NCBI RefSeq assembly: GCF_000208745.1
Contig: NC_030853.1
Span: 23,096,159 to 23,160,158, forward strand
Reading direction: 5' to 3'
Origin: Theobroma cacao
Lineage: Eukaryota > Streptophyta > Magnoliopsida > Malvales > Malvaceae
DNA length: 64,000 nt
How positions within the stretch are numbered: the stretch's first letter is position 1; every line of letters begins with the position of its first letter. This document shows, one piece after another, positions 40,477 to 53,823 of the stretch. The notes below the pieces were generated by a model. It saw nothing but the letters and a program-made list of their open reading frames with translations. It was not told the DNA's origin and ran no database searches. The translations under genes were made by a program, and so were the position numbers.

Positions 40477-40660
40477 CTTTGAGTTCTCCTTTGCCCCATA
40501 AGAATATAATTTAGGATTTGAAAAGATAGTCTTAATTATTAATTTTGTCTTCTGCACGTAGCACATTTTTATACATAGCAACGTAAACAGGGCGAAACAT
40601 GCATCTCAACCCAAATGACCACCAAACCTGTACAGCAAAATATCATTCTGTGTCATATGC
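40477..40660. repeat. Array-flank repeat S, copy 2
   Basis: Starts TTTGCTTTGAGTTCTCCTTT and runs through ATAATTTAGGATTTGAAAAG and GTAAACAGGGCGAAACATGC. Nearly identical to about 61640-61820 and related to 17036-17215. A shared block (GGAGGCTTCATGTTTGGCCG) precedes it at 40369, matching 61530. Confidence 0.75.
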
Positions 40661-40827
40661 AGCACATCAATCAAGTCAAATACCTGCAGCCTCGCTTGTT
40701 GTTGCATAGGTTGTAGTTGAATGGTGCTGCGAAAATCTTTTTGAGTGGCAGTGAACTTCTGTAATTGTGCAGATTCTCAAAGCCTTTACTATAATTTTAT
40801 GCCGTGAAAAGTCTTTTGCAGGTCATA

Positions 40828-42112
40828 TTAGAGACTTGATAACGGCATAATAATAAAGAAGGTTGATAAAACAATCACTTTTAAAAAAAAAAACAAAAAA
40901 CCCTTTAGCTTCGCTGGAGGCCTTTCAAGCCCCTCTGCTAAATGATCAGCCAACCCGTTAGCCTCCCTTGGCGTGTGTTGAATGCTCCTCCTGCCGACCT
41001 TAGATAAAATATACTCAATAGACAGCATATTAGGTGACAAAATCTATGGTATGGATGTAAACATTGCTATTGAACCCATGGAATTAGTTGTGTCACTCTC
41101 AATGATCAAGTGTTGCAATGTAGCTCCTTTGGATGCAACAAAAATTACCCTTGCCTCTTTAATTTCAAGGGGCTCAGTTGTGTTATTCCAACATCTTCGC
41201 CATCCTTGTCTTATCTTTAAGGTGATGTTTGATATTTTACAATATAATGTGATTACAAGTAATGTGTTTGTCAAGGAGTTCAGTTGTGTTACTCCAGCAT
41301 CTTCACTACCCTTGTCTCATCTCTAAGATGGCGTTTGGTATTTTATAATGCAATGTGATAATAGGTAATGTGATTGTAGAAAAAATAACATTATAGTATT
41401 TAGTATACAAGCAAAGTAATGATTAAAATGCAGAAAAGATAACATTACAATGTTTGGTTTATAAGTATTTTGTTATAAAGTTAAGTCAATTTTCAAAATT
41501 ATCCTTATTTATTAAAATGCAAGTTTAATCTACTTATTTTTTTTATTGTTAATTTTTATAATATCATCTCTTAAATATATTTTTAATGTCATATATTTTA
41601 TTTTTATTTTTATTATACTTTTATATATTTTATTTTGATTTCTTTAATACAATTTCTTATATTATATATTATATTTTAATTTCTTTTTCCTATATTATAT
41701 AAAATTTTAATCTCTTATATTTTATTTTATCATTAATTTCTAATTCCTATATTATATATTTTATTTTTTTTATTTTAATTATAATATTACAAAATATCTT
41801 TAATAAAGTAACAAAGTTGAAGAGTAAAAATGTTTTGAAAAACATTGTAGAGTGCAATACAATGTGATTGCATTAGTTTTGAACTGCAATCACATTCCAT
41901 CCCTTGACTGTAATGTGATTGCATTGTAATTTTACATTGTAGTAGTTTGTTACAAAACAAACATTGCAATGTAATTTAATTGAGCACATTACAGAGAATG
42001 TGCTCTCACTTCCCTCATAGCAAACACTAAGGGTCTCCCTAATACCTACTTCCAATTTACCCTTAGAAAACTCATCCACATTAAACTTCATCGAACCAGC
42101 GGGCATGACCAT
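40828..42112 (-). pseudogene. LINE-type RNase H fragment, split by a MITE
   Basis: The minus strand encodes MKFNVDEFSKGKLEVGIRET (42090-42030), EARVIFVASKGATLQHLIIE and SDTTNSMG (41180-41090), then VGRRSIQHTPREANGLADHL (about 40995-40930): the core of the RNase H-like domain found at the end of plant LINE ORF2 and related genes. A 701-bp MITE lies between the first two parts and a roughly 107-bp internal duplication is present. A homologous copy without the MITE lies at 61836-62825. Confidence 0.75.
41327..42027. mobile_element. Tourist-like MITE (TAA target duplication)
   Basis: The insert starts GATGGCGTTTGGTATTTTA and ends TAGCAAACAC. The reverse complement of the end, GTGTTTGCTA, pairs with GCGTTTGGTA. 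TAA flanks both sides (41324-41326, 42028-42030). The homologous region near 62733-62740 reads CTCTAAGGGG, an apparent empty site. The interior is AT-rich and repeats CAATGTGATTG/GCAATCACATT words. A partial extra copy of its left end lies at about 41219-41270. Confidence 0.7.
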
Positions 42113-42191
42113 GAGAAATGTTTCCTTTTAGCTTTGCTTCTTTTCAGTTTTGTAGACATGTTAGTAGAGGCAAGGGGAACCCCCCCCCCCC

Positions 42192-42243
42192 NNNNNNNNN
42201 NNNNNNNNNNNNNNNNNNNNNNNNNNNNNNNNNNNNNNNNNNN
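42192..42243. other. Assembly gap (run of N)
   Basis: Fifty-two Ns follow an 11-base C run and precede a T-rich stretch, so the true sequence and length here are unknown. Confidence 0.99.
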
Positions 42244-42689
42244 TTTTTTATTTTTTTAATTGTTATAGTTTTTGTTTTTTATTTTTTTTTATAAAATTTA
42301 TAATTTCGTTTCTATGAACATTGAATTTCTTGTTTTTGCCTCTTTAAATATAAAATTCTGACTTTGCCATTGCATGTTATGGTGTCGGATGATGTAATTT
42401 GCTTTGGGACACCAAGCCTTATGCCAACATGTCACTTTGAGTTTTATCTATAACATACTTAAAAGGAAGCCTCTTTGGGGCTTCCTACTTTACCCACTTG
42501 GAGGACATAGGAAAAAAGAGAAAAAGGAAAGAAAACGAAAGGTAGAAAGAGAAAGAAAAAAACAAATAGAAAGAGGGTTGTGCGCAACGCACGGGCCATA
42601 GTCTAGTAAGCTTAAAAGTTTGATCAATATCCCATTCCTTATTTTAGAATATCATTTCATTTTTTTGAAACCATAAGGGCCATATAACA

Positions 42690-44545
42690 ACGGGAAAGGC
42701 TATTTTTAATTTTTATTTTATATTTGATTATTTGTTTTTATTTTGAATTCCTTTTTTATTTTAAATTTTTTTAAAAGTAACAAAATAAAAGTACTAATTA
42801 ATGAAATCAAAGAAAATTATTTCTTCAAAATCTTTTTATTTAATTTAAATTAAAAAAATTAAATTAAATTACATATGAACACTATATATTGCAGAAAAAA
42901 AAACTATTCATGGTGATTTTACACTTATCAATAATTGTGTATATGGAATGATGAAATCTCTAAAATGAATTTACATATGAACTTATCGATAGTACTGCAA
43001 CTACGACTACAAGAACATCTCAGGTTAAAGCACGTCCTATATACTTCAGCACGTGGTTCGAGGCTTCAAGCTTGGTTGCTGGCGGATTGGCCCTGCTGGG
43101 TTTCCCCTTTTCAGACCCTTTTTTTTTCTCTCTCTCTTAACTATAGTAACGTAGTGACGTTTTATTTGCTTGCATGGTTATTTAAATAAGATTGGATGGA
43201 AGGTTGGATCGGTTGAAACAATGACTCGGTTATGAAATAGATTCATTTTTTGAGGTATAATACACAAAAAGTTTTTAAATTATTTAAAAAAATTTAAATA
43301 AATTTGTATACTTTTATTACTTTCAATCAAGTCATTAAATTTTTATTTTGAATTCAATAAGTTTTTATATTTTTATTTTGAACCAAATAAGTTCTTATAT
43401 TTTTATTGTGAGTCAAATAAATCCTTATAACTAATTATTAACTTAGTTAAAATGTCATTTGCTATTTTATACTGCATGACGTTGACATAACATACGAACA
43501 TATCATAATTGATGATGATATAGTATGTTGATATATTATAATTGACGATAACGTAACATGTTAATATGTGATAATGACATAACCATGTAGTATTTTTTTC
43601 ACTCTTCACATCAACTTTATGTTATTACCATGTGAATATAAAATACAAGTAGCATTTTGACTAATGACAATTAGTCAATCATTAGTTATAAAGGCTTATT
43701 TGACTCAAAATAAAAGTATATGAGCTTAATTGAATAATTTAAGGGCTTATTTGAATATTATATCATTTTTTATGTTAAATTGAGTAAGCAATGATCTGCT
43801 CAAATTAATTCATTAATTTTTTTATTTTACATTAACCCCACATTGATTTAGACAATTAATTGATCGATTGATCCATGACTAAAAAATTGATATTAAATTT
43901 AAGTCACCTAGATGACAATAACTGTATTTGAACCTTGGCCTCAAATAAAGCATGAGAATTGTAACAGTCAAGTCAAACATTAAACTTTTAAACATATAGC
44001 TACGTTCAGATTATATATAAATATATTCAAAAATTAAATATGTGATTCATCTGTCGATCCAATAATCCGATATCTTCATGGGGTTGTTTTTTTGAGTTGG
44101 TTTTGATAATGTATATTTCTTTATTAATTTCTCTTAGGAGCTTACATATGATGATACAATACATTGATATGGTATTGATCCTATAAATTTTAAGTTAATT
44201 ATCTGTGCACTTCATAAATACATAAATTTAAAATTTTATAATATTTGAAAAATAAATATAGATACATTTTGATATTTTTCGAGACATAAGCCAAACTTTG
44301 AACCTACAAAAAGCATACCAAAGGGCTTCTACGTCTATGTTGGAGACTACTTGAACTTAAATGCCGAAGCTGATTTGTTATTGGATTCCCCATACATATA
44401 TACCACACAAATTCCACTTTTAATTTACGTACGATATCATATACATATTTGAATTTCAACAAATTTTTTCTTTTATTTATGAGTTGTGGTTAGCTCTTCC
44501 CTAGCAAGCAAACTATTCTATTTTTTCAGCTACTTGTGGACTTAT
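42690..44545. repeat. Segmental duplicate of 18550-19560, expanded
   Basis: The outer parts match the left-hand copy. The extra central part (about 42970-43830) contains a stray copy of the peroxidase-upstream repeat block (42980-43115: GTACTGCAACTACGACTACA, GTGGTTCGAGGCTTCAAGC) and a fold-back MITE. Confidence 0.65.
43254..43764. mobile_element. Fold-back MITE of about 510 bp
   Basis: The left end GGTATAATACACAAAAAGTT pairs with the reverse complement of the right end, GATATAATATTCAAATAAGC. Inner parts also pair (TATACTTTTATTACTTTCAATC on the left against TATACTTTTATTTTGAGTC on the right). It is non-coding; no target duplication was resolved. Confidence 0.55.
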
Positions 44546-44599
44546 ATGTTAACACTCAAATACAACAGTATTTGTTTAGGTAATCAGACAATAAGGGTG

Positions 44600-44807
44600 T
44601 GTTAAGAAATGAAATTGTAGTATTCTCCATATATTTACTTTCCTAAGTTAGTATAAATTAAATTTCACTAAAAATGGATCACGGATTCTAAGGCTTAGAA
44701 TTAGGTAGAATTGATTAAGATGTATGTGTATATATTTTTGTATTTTGTTAATGACTCCAAGTCGGTTGTTTATTTTCTTAAGAAGTATACTCTTTATTTT
44801 CTTAAGA
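44600..44807 (+). repeat. 5' LTR of copia element A
   Basis: Begins TGTTAAGAAATGAAATTGTA and runs to CTTAAGA immediately before the primer-binding site. It aligns with the 3' LTR but is shorter by about 23 bp, chiefly through one indel in the CAAGT...TTTATTTTCTTAAGAAG part. Confidence 0.85.
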
Positions 44808-47800
44808 TGGTATCAGAACATGTGTTATAGGGCTTGTTTACTTGATTTCTTAAAAAAATGGCAGCTAAAGATCTAACCTCATCAAAAAACCCCATTCTAA
44901 AAATTTAAACACTAACAGCAACAATTTCAATATAGATCCATCAAAGCTGTATTTTATTCATCATTCAGATCATCCCAATCATTTGCTTGCTCCAATTAAA
45001 TTGAATGGCGCCAATTATCCATCTTGGAGTAAATCTATGATTCATGCTTTCATAGCCAAAAACAAAATTGCCTTCATCAATAGATCCATCGAGCCACCTT
45101 CATAGACAAATTAACCAATAGAATATGCTCTATGGAATCAATGCAACAACATGATTTTATCATGACTTACTTACTCGGGGGAACCCGATCTAGTCAAAGG
45201 GGTCGTTCATGCAAGTATTACTCAACAAGTGTGGGAAGATTTCTAAGATCAGTTCTCACAAAAGAACAGACTAGCAATCTATTAGATCCAAAAATCATTG
45301 GCTTTTTTCTCACAAGGTACCATGACAGTCTCAACCTATTTCACAAAACTCAAGGTGCTTTGGGACGAATTAGATACATATTGAGCTTTTTCACTTGCAA
45401 CTAGATGAAATCATATAATGAACAAAGAGAAGAAGATCACTTGATGCAATTTCTCATGGGTCTCAATGACACCTACAATGTTGTACGCTCGAACATCCTC
45501 ATGATGTCGCCACTGCCTAATGTACGTCAAGCCTATTTTCTTGTTATTTAAGATGAAACACAACGTCAAATGATATCTGAACCAATTAAAAGTTTTTCCA
45601 TCGCTGCTGCAATTAAAAGTCATCTAAATAACTTTTTGAATTAATCTAAAGACAATTACTGTGAGCACTACAGTAAAGAAGGTTATACAATTGAAAATTG
45701 TTGAACTCTAAAATTCCATTGCAAATATTGTGATGGAAAAAGTCATACTGAAGACAGGTGCAAATTTAAAAATTGCATATGGGCTCCCAACAACACAAGA
45801 GCCTAAGGTAATCGACACAACCACCCGCAATAGCAGCAATAGGGGTTTCGAGGAAGTGCATTGAATTCATTTCCTGTTGCTAATGCAACAAAATCTTCTC
45901 AATCTACACAAGGAGTCCATTCACAAGACATCGATAACTCTCCACATGGGCTTTCCACAGACCAACTTCAACAAAATTGCTCGTGCCTTGTGTAAGATTA
46001 CCCAAAATCATGCTCTAAGTAATAGTGATGCTTATGCAAACGCTACAGCTCTGCTTTTTTTTCCAAATACTTTAATTAATTTTATATTTACTAAGCCTTG
46101 GATTTTAGATAGCAGAGCTACTGACCACATCACTTTTGATTCCACACTTTTCACTCAAACAAAAACCTCATCAATACCCATTGTAAATTTACCCACTAGG
46201 TCTTTTGCCTCCATCACTTCCACTGGCACCATACCATTCAACTCTAATATCACCTTAAAAAACGTTCCATGCATTCCTTCTTTTTGTTTAAATTTGATGT
46301 TTGTAAGTAAACTTACTACTGCTTTAAACTGTTATGCCATTTTGTTTCCAACTTTCTATGCTTTGCAGGACTTGGCTACGGGGAAGATGATTGGCTCAAG
46401 TGAATAGAATGGTGGTTTCTATTACATGTCTTCACTATAACAAACACCTATCTCCCACAACGTTTCTCAAGCCTTAAATTTGTGGCACATGCGTTTCAGA
46501 CATCCATCACCATTTCGTCTTAAATTAGTCTCTCAATTATTGTTTTCTCCTAATATCTCTTTTGATAATAATTGCACTATTTGTCCAATGGCTAAACAAA
46601 CTAGACTTCCATTTCCTTCAAGTTCCATATCAACTCATGCTCTATTGTATTTGTTACATTGTGATATTGGGGTCCACACAAAGTGCCCACACATTCAGGG
46701 GCTCATTTTTTTCTTACCATTGTAAATGATTTTACAAGGTGCACTTGGGTATTTCTCATGCAATATAAGTATGAAACGCAAAATCTTTTATAGTGTTTTA
46801 TTACTTTTGCTCATACTCAATTTCGTGCCTTAATTAAACCCATTCGAGTAGACAATGGCAAAGAATTCTTATCCATGATAAATTTCTTTCAATCTCATGG
46901 CATCGAATATCAACACACTTGTGTTTTCACTCCACAACAAAATGGAGTAGTTGAACGCAAGCATCGCCAAATTCTAACCGTAGCATGAGCATTACGCTTC
47001 CAATCTCACTTACCCCTCACATTTTGGGTAAAATGTGTATTGACCGCTGTCTACCTTATTAACCGATTACCATCACCACTATTATCTTCTAAATCACCTT
47101 TTGAATTATTATATAATTGTCCACCATCACGTGATCACTTGAAAGTTTTTGGTTGTCTATGTTATGTAACTGTTGTTCATCCTACTCATAAATTTGATTC
47201 CCGTGCCAAACATTGCATCTTTTTTGGATACTTTATTGGTAAAAAAGGTTACAAACTTTATAATTTGGAGACTAAAAATATTTTTGAAAGTCGTGATGTC
47301 AAATTTTCTGAAATCGCCATTCCTTTTATTTCAATTGCACCAAATCCTAATTTAATGGTGCCACATTCTTTTCTTAACAAGGACGACTAACACTTTCCAC
47401 CATCATTTTCCACAAACATTCCATCTTCTCAACCTCAACCAACTGAGCCGCCTAACATACATAAGCCCACGACCCCCATCCACTCACCTCCAATCGAACC
47501 CACTGAACTTGTTTCCATCTCTTCAGATCCTTTAGCCACTTTTGTCCCTTATCTGAGATAAACACTTAGTCCTAAACAACCTGAGGCATGGCATAGAGAT
47601 TACATACTGTCAACATAAGTTAATCATCCTACCACGACACCAAGTTCTACATCAAGTACTAAATATTCTTTTTCGCATTTTCTTTCTAACTCTCTTGTTT
47701 TTTCTACCCATTGTACCTTTTTAGCTAACATTTCAGGTCACATTGAGCCTAACTCCTATGCTTAGGCTTTCCTTGACCCACATTGGCAACAAGCAATGAA

Positions 47801-49278
47801 TTAAAAACACTACAGCAAAACAACACTTAGAGTTTAGTCCCTCTCCCTGATGGTCATAAACTTATCGGCTGCAAATAGGTTTACAAAATCAAATATAGGT
47901 TTTATGGCACCATTAAGCGTTATAAGGCTCATCTTGTTGCCAAGGGATATACTCAAGTTAAGGGCATCGATTATCAAGAAACTTTTTCTCCAACAGCCAA
48001 ACTCATTACACTCCGTTGTCTTCTCACTATAATTGTTGCTCGACATTGGTTTGCCTACCAGTTAGATGTTCATTATGCATTTCTCCATGGTGACTTGCAT
48101 GAAAAAGTATACATGGAGCCTCCTCTTGGTCTTCACCGACAGGGGGAGAACATTGTATGTCAGCTTAACAAATCCATTTATGGTCTCAAACAGGCACCAA
48201 GAAATTGGTTCCTTACTTTTTCAGACACCATTCAAAAAGTTGGTTATCAACAATCAAAGGTTGATTATTCTCTTTTCACCAAGGCTAAAGGTACTTCATT
48301 TACTACAATCCTTATCTATATGGATGACATACTTCTTGCAGGAAATGATCTTTAAGAAATTTAATGTCTCAAAAAGTTTTTTCTCAAACGCTTCTGTATC
48401 AAAGATCTTAGAGACTTGAAATACTTTTGGGTTATCAAATTCTCCCATTCAAAGAAAGGAATTTTCATGTCTTAAAGGAAATACACACTAGACATTTTAC
48501 AAGATTCGAGGCTTCTTGGTGCATGCCTAAACAAGTACCTTATGGAACGAAATTTAAAGCTCACTTCCATAGATGACACATTATTGAATAATCCAACTAA
48601 ATACAGAAAACTAGTTGGTAGATTGATTTACCTTACTGTCACCAAACTTGACATAGTCTATTCTGTCTGAACACTAAGTCAATTCATGCATGAACCTCGA
48701 AAACCTCATTAGGATGCAACTATACGAATCCTCAAATGTATCAAAGGTACTCCAAATCAAGGTTTACTATTTCCTTCCACAAACAATCTTGCTTTGAAAG
48801 CTTTTTGTGATTTAGATTGTGGAGGTTGTCGTGCCACAAGGAGGTCAATTACGGGATATTGTGTTAACCTTGGAAATTCCCTTATCTCATGGAAGTCTAA
48901 AAAACAAACCAATGCTTCTAAATTATCAGCAGTAGTCGAACATCAAGCTATGGAAACACATGTTTGGAGCTAACTTGGCCGCGTTATATATTACCAAGAT
49001 TTAAAGGTCCCGCAGGTAGCTCCTACACCATTATTCTTTGACAATCAAGTAGCTTTGCACATTGTAGCGAATCTCATCTTTTATGAACGTACAAAGCACA
49101 TTGAAATAGATTGTCACATAGTTCGAGAAAATTGCAAGTCGGAATGATTAGTCTTTCATATGTACCTACGCGCTTCTAGTTAGCAAATGTATTTACAAAA
49201 GCCTTAGGAAAGATCAATTTGTGACACTATGTAACAAGTTGGGACTTCATGATATTCACTCTCCAACTTGAGGGGGAG

Positions 49279-49509
49279 TGTGAAGAAATGAAATTGTAAT
49301 ATTCTCCATATATTTACTTTCCTAAGTTAGTGTAAATCAAATTTCACTAAAAGTGGATCACGGATTCTAAGGCTTATAATTAATTGAGATGTATATGTAT
49401 ATATTTTTGTATTATATTAATGACAAAAACATTCAGCCAACTCCCTATTATTTTTTCTCCAAGTTTACTGTTTATTTTCTTAAGAAGTTTGCTCTTTATT
49501 TTCTTAAAA
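49279..49509 (+). repeat. 3' LTR of copia element A
   Basis: Begins TGTGAAGAAATGAAATTGTA after the purine tract GAGGGGGAG and ends CTTAAAA. The expected CA end is mutated in both LTRs. Confidence 0.85.
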
Positions 49510-50149
49510 AGGTGTTAATCGGTTAGGCACGGGCCTAGTCCGAATTGGTCTAGCCTTTGACACATGATTTTTTAATCTCAAGCTCCATCGGGTTTGATCA
49601 AGAATATTATTATATTCATAAATGATATATTTAAAATTTAAATTCTATTGTATACTTTTAGAATATTAAGGTGTCAAAATACAAAATATTATTTAATATT
49701 TTAATAAAAAAGCTAACTTAATTAAATGAGCTGGTTGAGTCTGAATTTGGGATTTCAAGATATCAATTGAGTTTGGCCTAAGTTGACCTAGCTAATGAAC
49801 ACCTTTACTGAAAAAAAAAAAGTATGATTATTTTTCCATTTTCTATAGAAACTTCACAATTAAAAAACCCTGATATGCTTAAGAAACAAAAATTTCTTGC
49901 TTTATTTCACTTAATCTTTTCACTTTTTAATGAACTCTCCAAAGTAAAAGAGGAGCTCTTTATTTTTGTGTCCCAAGCACACGAGCTAGAATATCTAACT
50001 GTGTTTGCAAGTAAATAAACAAAAATCTTACGTCTACCTTTTCCTTGACCACCGACAATTTATGGGGCAATTTGTAAAATTATGCCATTAATGTTTTCAA
50101 TCCCTCCATTTTTTCTCTTTTCGTTTTTGATAAACGAAGAAAGCTTTAA
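49510..50149. other. Intergenic DNA between copia elements A and B
   Basis: No gene. It contains a TTAATCGG...CGGGCCTAGTCCGAATTGG stretch and AT-rich sequence. The plus-strand frame at 49824-50018 has no family motif. Confidence 0.4.
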
Positions 50150-50429
50150 GAGTTGAGTCACCAGGTATATAATCATAAAGAGAGCTATCTTGCTTTGGTT
50201 GAAGATGGGTTAACCCCTATGCAATTTACAAAAAAAAGTTGCTCAAGAAAATCTTTGGCAACAAAGACGAATAAAAAAGCCCTTATCCACATAAAGACAA
50301 ACGGCCAACATAGGATCTTAACTAGTAACAAAACACCTAAAATTTGACAACTAGAACTCTTAAGTAGTCAAAGAGAAAATCAACACCAAATTAATTTACA
50401 GAATATGGTTGAGGTAGGTGGAGAAGTTG

Positions 50430-50783
50430 CAGTCACCAGTAAAGATGTAGCTAAGAGGTACAAGGCACTATCACAATTGGTGATAAGAAAAGTGACTTGG
50501 CCAACACCTGGACCTCTGCCATAGGACAATTGTTGCCAATACCTTGACCAACAATCTCTCCCTCAGTAATTGCTCTTGTTAAGAATCGAACTCGTGACCT
50601 TGGCTTTGATACCATTTGTAGGACTTTAGATGCTACCATTTTGCTTAAACTAATCAGTGATAGAAAAGACGTATACCCTAGCCTTATACTACATTTAACA
50701 CATAAGTGCCCACAGCATTCGATTGTGACTCGTCCAACACCCGAACTTTTGTCACAGGACAATTGCTGCTAATACCTTAAACA
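50430..50783 (-). mobile_element. TRIM-like miniature LTR element in the gag of copia B
   Basis: On the minus strand a first terminal repeat runs 50783-50617 (TGTTTAAGGTATTAGCAGC ... GTCCTACA). Next comes a primer-binding-like TGGTATCAAAGCC (50614-50602), a short internal part, a purine tract GAGGGAGAGA and a second repeat starting TGTTGGTCAAGGTATTGG at 50553. The two repeats share about 75 bp (CAATTGTCCTRTG, GGGTGTTGG/AGGTGTTGG). The second repeat then loses similarity, so it is truncated or rearranged and the left boundary is approximate. Confidence 0.5.
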
Positions 50784-53700
50784 ATAGTATTATGACATAT
50801 GACTCACCAAAAGAAGAGTGAGACAAGTTAAAAGAAGAGTACCATGGGAGTGATCAAACACGTCAAATACAAGTATTAAATCTGTTAAAGGAATTTGAAG
50901 TCTTGAAGATGAAGAAGGATAATACGATAAAAGAGTATTCTAATAAGGTCTTAAAAGTGGTCAACCAGCTTAGGCTTCATGGAGAAGATTTGCTTGAGAA
51001 ATGTATAGTGAACAAGGTTCTTGTGAGTGTGTCAGAGAAGTTTGAAGCCAAAATATATTCTCTGAAGGACTCTAGAGACCTAGCTAAAGGCACTATCACA
51101 TAGCTTGTGTATGCTATTCAAGCTCAGGAGCAAAGGACAACCATTTGACATGAAAACCATACTAAGGAAGCTTTTATGGCAAGATCAAAAGGCAAGTCTT
51201 TTCCAAGGAAAAAGAAAAATGATGGTGATAGGAAAAAGAAAAGGAAGAATGTTAATGAAAAAAAAACCAGTGAAGTAGAAAAACCAATATTGCAAGAAAC
51301 ATAATCAAACTGAAAAGTTTTGTTAGTTTTGACCAAATGTTAAATGTAGATCTTGCAATCAACTTGGTCATGTGGAGAGAGTTTGTAAAGCTAAAGGAGC
51401 TGCAAATGAATAGAAGGCAGTTATGATGGAAGAAGAAGAAGAAGTTCTCTTTGTAGTACAAAAAGATTCTGGGGTTGAAAAGAATGATACTTGGCTGATC
51501 GACAATGCATGTTCTAGCCATCTGACTAGGAATGAAGCCCTATTCACTACATCGGATAGAAGCTATAGGTAAAAAGTCAAAATCGATAATAGTGATTATT
51601 TTCAAGTTAAGGGTATTGGCATCATTGGAGTTCAAACTTCATTAAGACTTGGGTACATTTCTCAAGTTTTATATGTTCTTGAAGTTAGTCAAAACCTTTT
51701 AAGCATTGGTCAGTTGCTTAATTGTAATTATGAACTAGTTTTTAAAGACCTAAGTTGTTTTGTGTTTGATTCTTCTAGGAAAAAAATTTTTACTATACCT
51801 ATGAAAGGTAAATGTTTTCCTATTGATTGTATGGAGGTTCAGCAATGTAACTATATGTCTACTGATGATGATAACAAAAAATGGCACAGGAAGCTTAGGC
51901 ATATAAATTATAAATCTATTAAAATGATGTCTACTGCAAACTTAGTTGATGGCCTTCTTAGAATCACATATTGTAATCGTTTGTGTGATACATGTATGTA
52001 TGGTAAGCATGCTAGAGAACCATTTCCTAAACATAGCAAGTCAATAACCATAGATATTCTTCAAGTGGTGCACTCAGATATTGGAGGACCAGTTAAAACG
52101 GCATCACTAAGAATTATTATGTGCTATTCATAGATGATTTTAGTAGATTTGGTTGGATCTATTTTCTCAAAGCTAAATCTGAGGTTTTATGTTGCTTTAT
52201 TAAGTTTCTTGATATGGTTGAAAAGGAGTCAAGCCATGCCATTAAAGTTTTGAGAATAGACAATGGCAAAAATTATACCTCAGGAAAGTTTGAAAACTAT
52301 CTAAGTAATAGAGGAATTAAGCACTAGCGTACCATCACATAGAGCCCCTGATAAAATGGGGTTTGTGAAAGGAAAAATTGTACACTTATAGAGATGGTTT
52401 GATGCCTTTTATTTGAGAAAAAAATGCCTAAAAGTTTTTGGGCAAAAGCTGCTTATGTTGCAACTACTTTATTTAATATGTTTCCTACCAGGGCACTCAA
52501 CAATATAACTCCATATGAGGTTTGGTACAAGTCAAAACCAAGTGTCACTCACTTGAGAGTGTTTGGTTGCATTTGTTATGCACATATACCTCAAGCTAAA
52601 AGAACAAAACTTGATGCAAAGTCACAGTTGGTTATTTATATTGGTTTTGGTGAGACTGAAAAAGGATACAGACTCTACAACTTAGAAACAAAGAAAGTTT
52701 TTATGTCCAAGGATGTAAAGTTTGAAGAAACTTAAGGTGGAATTATGGAAAAAAGGAGATAGAGAAATCAATCAACATTGATGTCATAGTTGATTCAGAT
52801 ATTGAAGGTTATGTGTTGGATGATGAGAACATTGATGAATTACCTGTGAAAGGTACCAAAACTCTACAAGATGTTTATGAAAGATGTAATGTGGCATTAC
52901 TTGAACCGGCAACCTTCAATGAAGCTCAAGAAAGCGAGGAATGGAGACAAGCAATGAAGGCTAAGATTTATATGATTAACAGAAACAATACCTGGACTCT
53001 AGTACAAGACTAAAGAATCAGAAAGTGATTGGTGTGAAATGGATTTTTAGAGCTAAGTATAATGCAGATAGAATTATAAATAAATACAAGGCTCGACTGG
53101 TAATAAAAGGGTACTCACAAATGTATAGGGTTGATTACTTAGAGACTTTTGCTCCAATTGCAAAGCAAGATACAATTCGATTGCTTGGGGCTTTGGCTGC
53201 TTGGGAAAGCTGGAGGATCTGGCATATGGATGTAAAGTCAACATTTTTGAATGGTTTACTTACAAACAACATATTCACTTAACAACCCGAGGGGTTCATC
53301 AAACAAGGAGATGAAACTAAAGTCTACAAGTTAAACAAAGCCTTATATGGGCTTAAGCAAGAATCAAGAACCTAGTACGAGAGAGTGATTCCTATCTTAG
53401 CAGTAAAGGATTCAAAAGAAGTGATACAGAGTATACTTTTTATGTCAAGAAAATAGGTGAAAAAGCTTAGTTGATTGTTGCTATATATGTGGATGATCTA
53501 CTTATTACAAGTCCAAGTGGTGATGAAATAATAAAGTTTAAATCTCAAATGACCCAAGAATTTGACATGACTGATTTTGGTGAAATGTCATATTTCTTGG
53601 GAATGGAGGTGATTCAAGGAACAAATGGGATGAAAATTTATCAACACAAATATGCCAAGGATCTGTTAAAGCGATTTAAGATGGATGCATGTAAAAAGGT

Positions 53701-53823
53701 TAGCACACCAGCTGTGTTTAGAAACAAATTATGGAAGAATGATGGTAGTCCTGAAGTAGATGGGTACAGGTTTAGAAGCATGATAGGTTGTCTATTATAT
53801 CTAACAGCAACGAGACCTGATAT

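Larger units (their letters stand above)
44600..49509 (+). mobile_element. Copia element A, decayed, with both LTRs
   Basis: 5' LTR 44600-44807, primer-binding site TGGTATCAGA at 44808, polypurine tract near 49270-49278, 3' LTR 49279-49509. Target duplication is GGGTG/AGGTG (one mismatch). Inside, in Ty1/copia order: gag-like DPSKLYFIHHSDHPNHLLAP (about 44935), protease with WILDSRATDHITF (DSGA changed to DSRA, about 46097), pre-integrase and integrase (46480-47390, with FTPQQNGVVERKHRQILTVA), reverse transcriptase with YMDDILLAGND (about 48317) and RNase H (48790-49150, ERTKHIEIDCHIVRE). Numerous stops and frameshifts mean it cannot act on its own. Confidence 0.9.

Noticed and set aside
50580..50620. 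tRNA-derived SINE suggested by GAGTTCGATTCTT on the minus strand
   Set aside because: The neighbouring TGGTATCAAAGCC, purine tract and flanking direct repeats fit a miniature LTR element better, and no box A was found.
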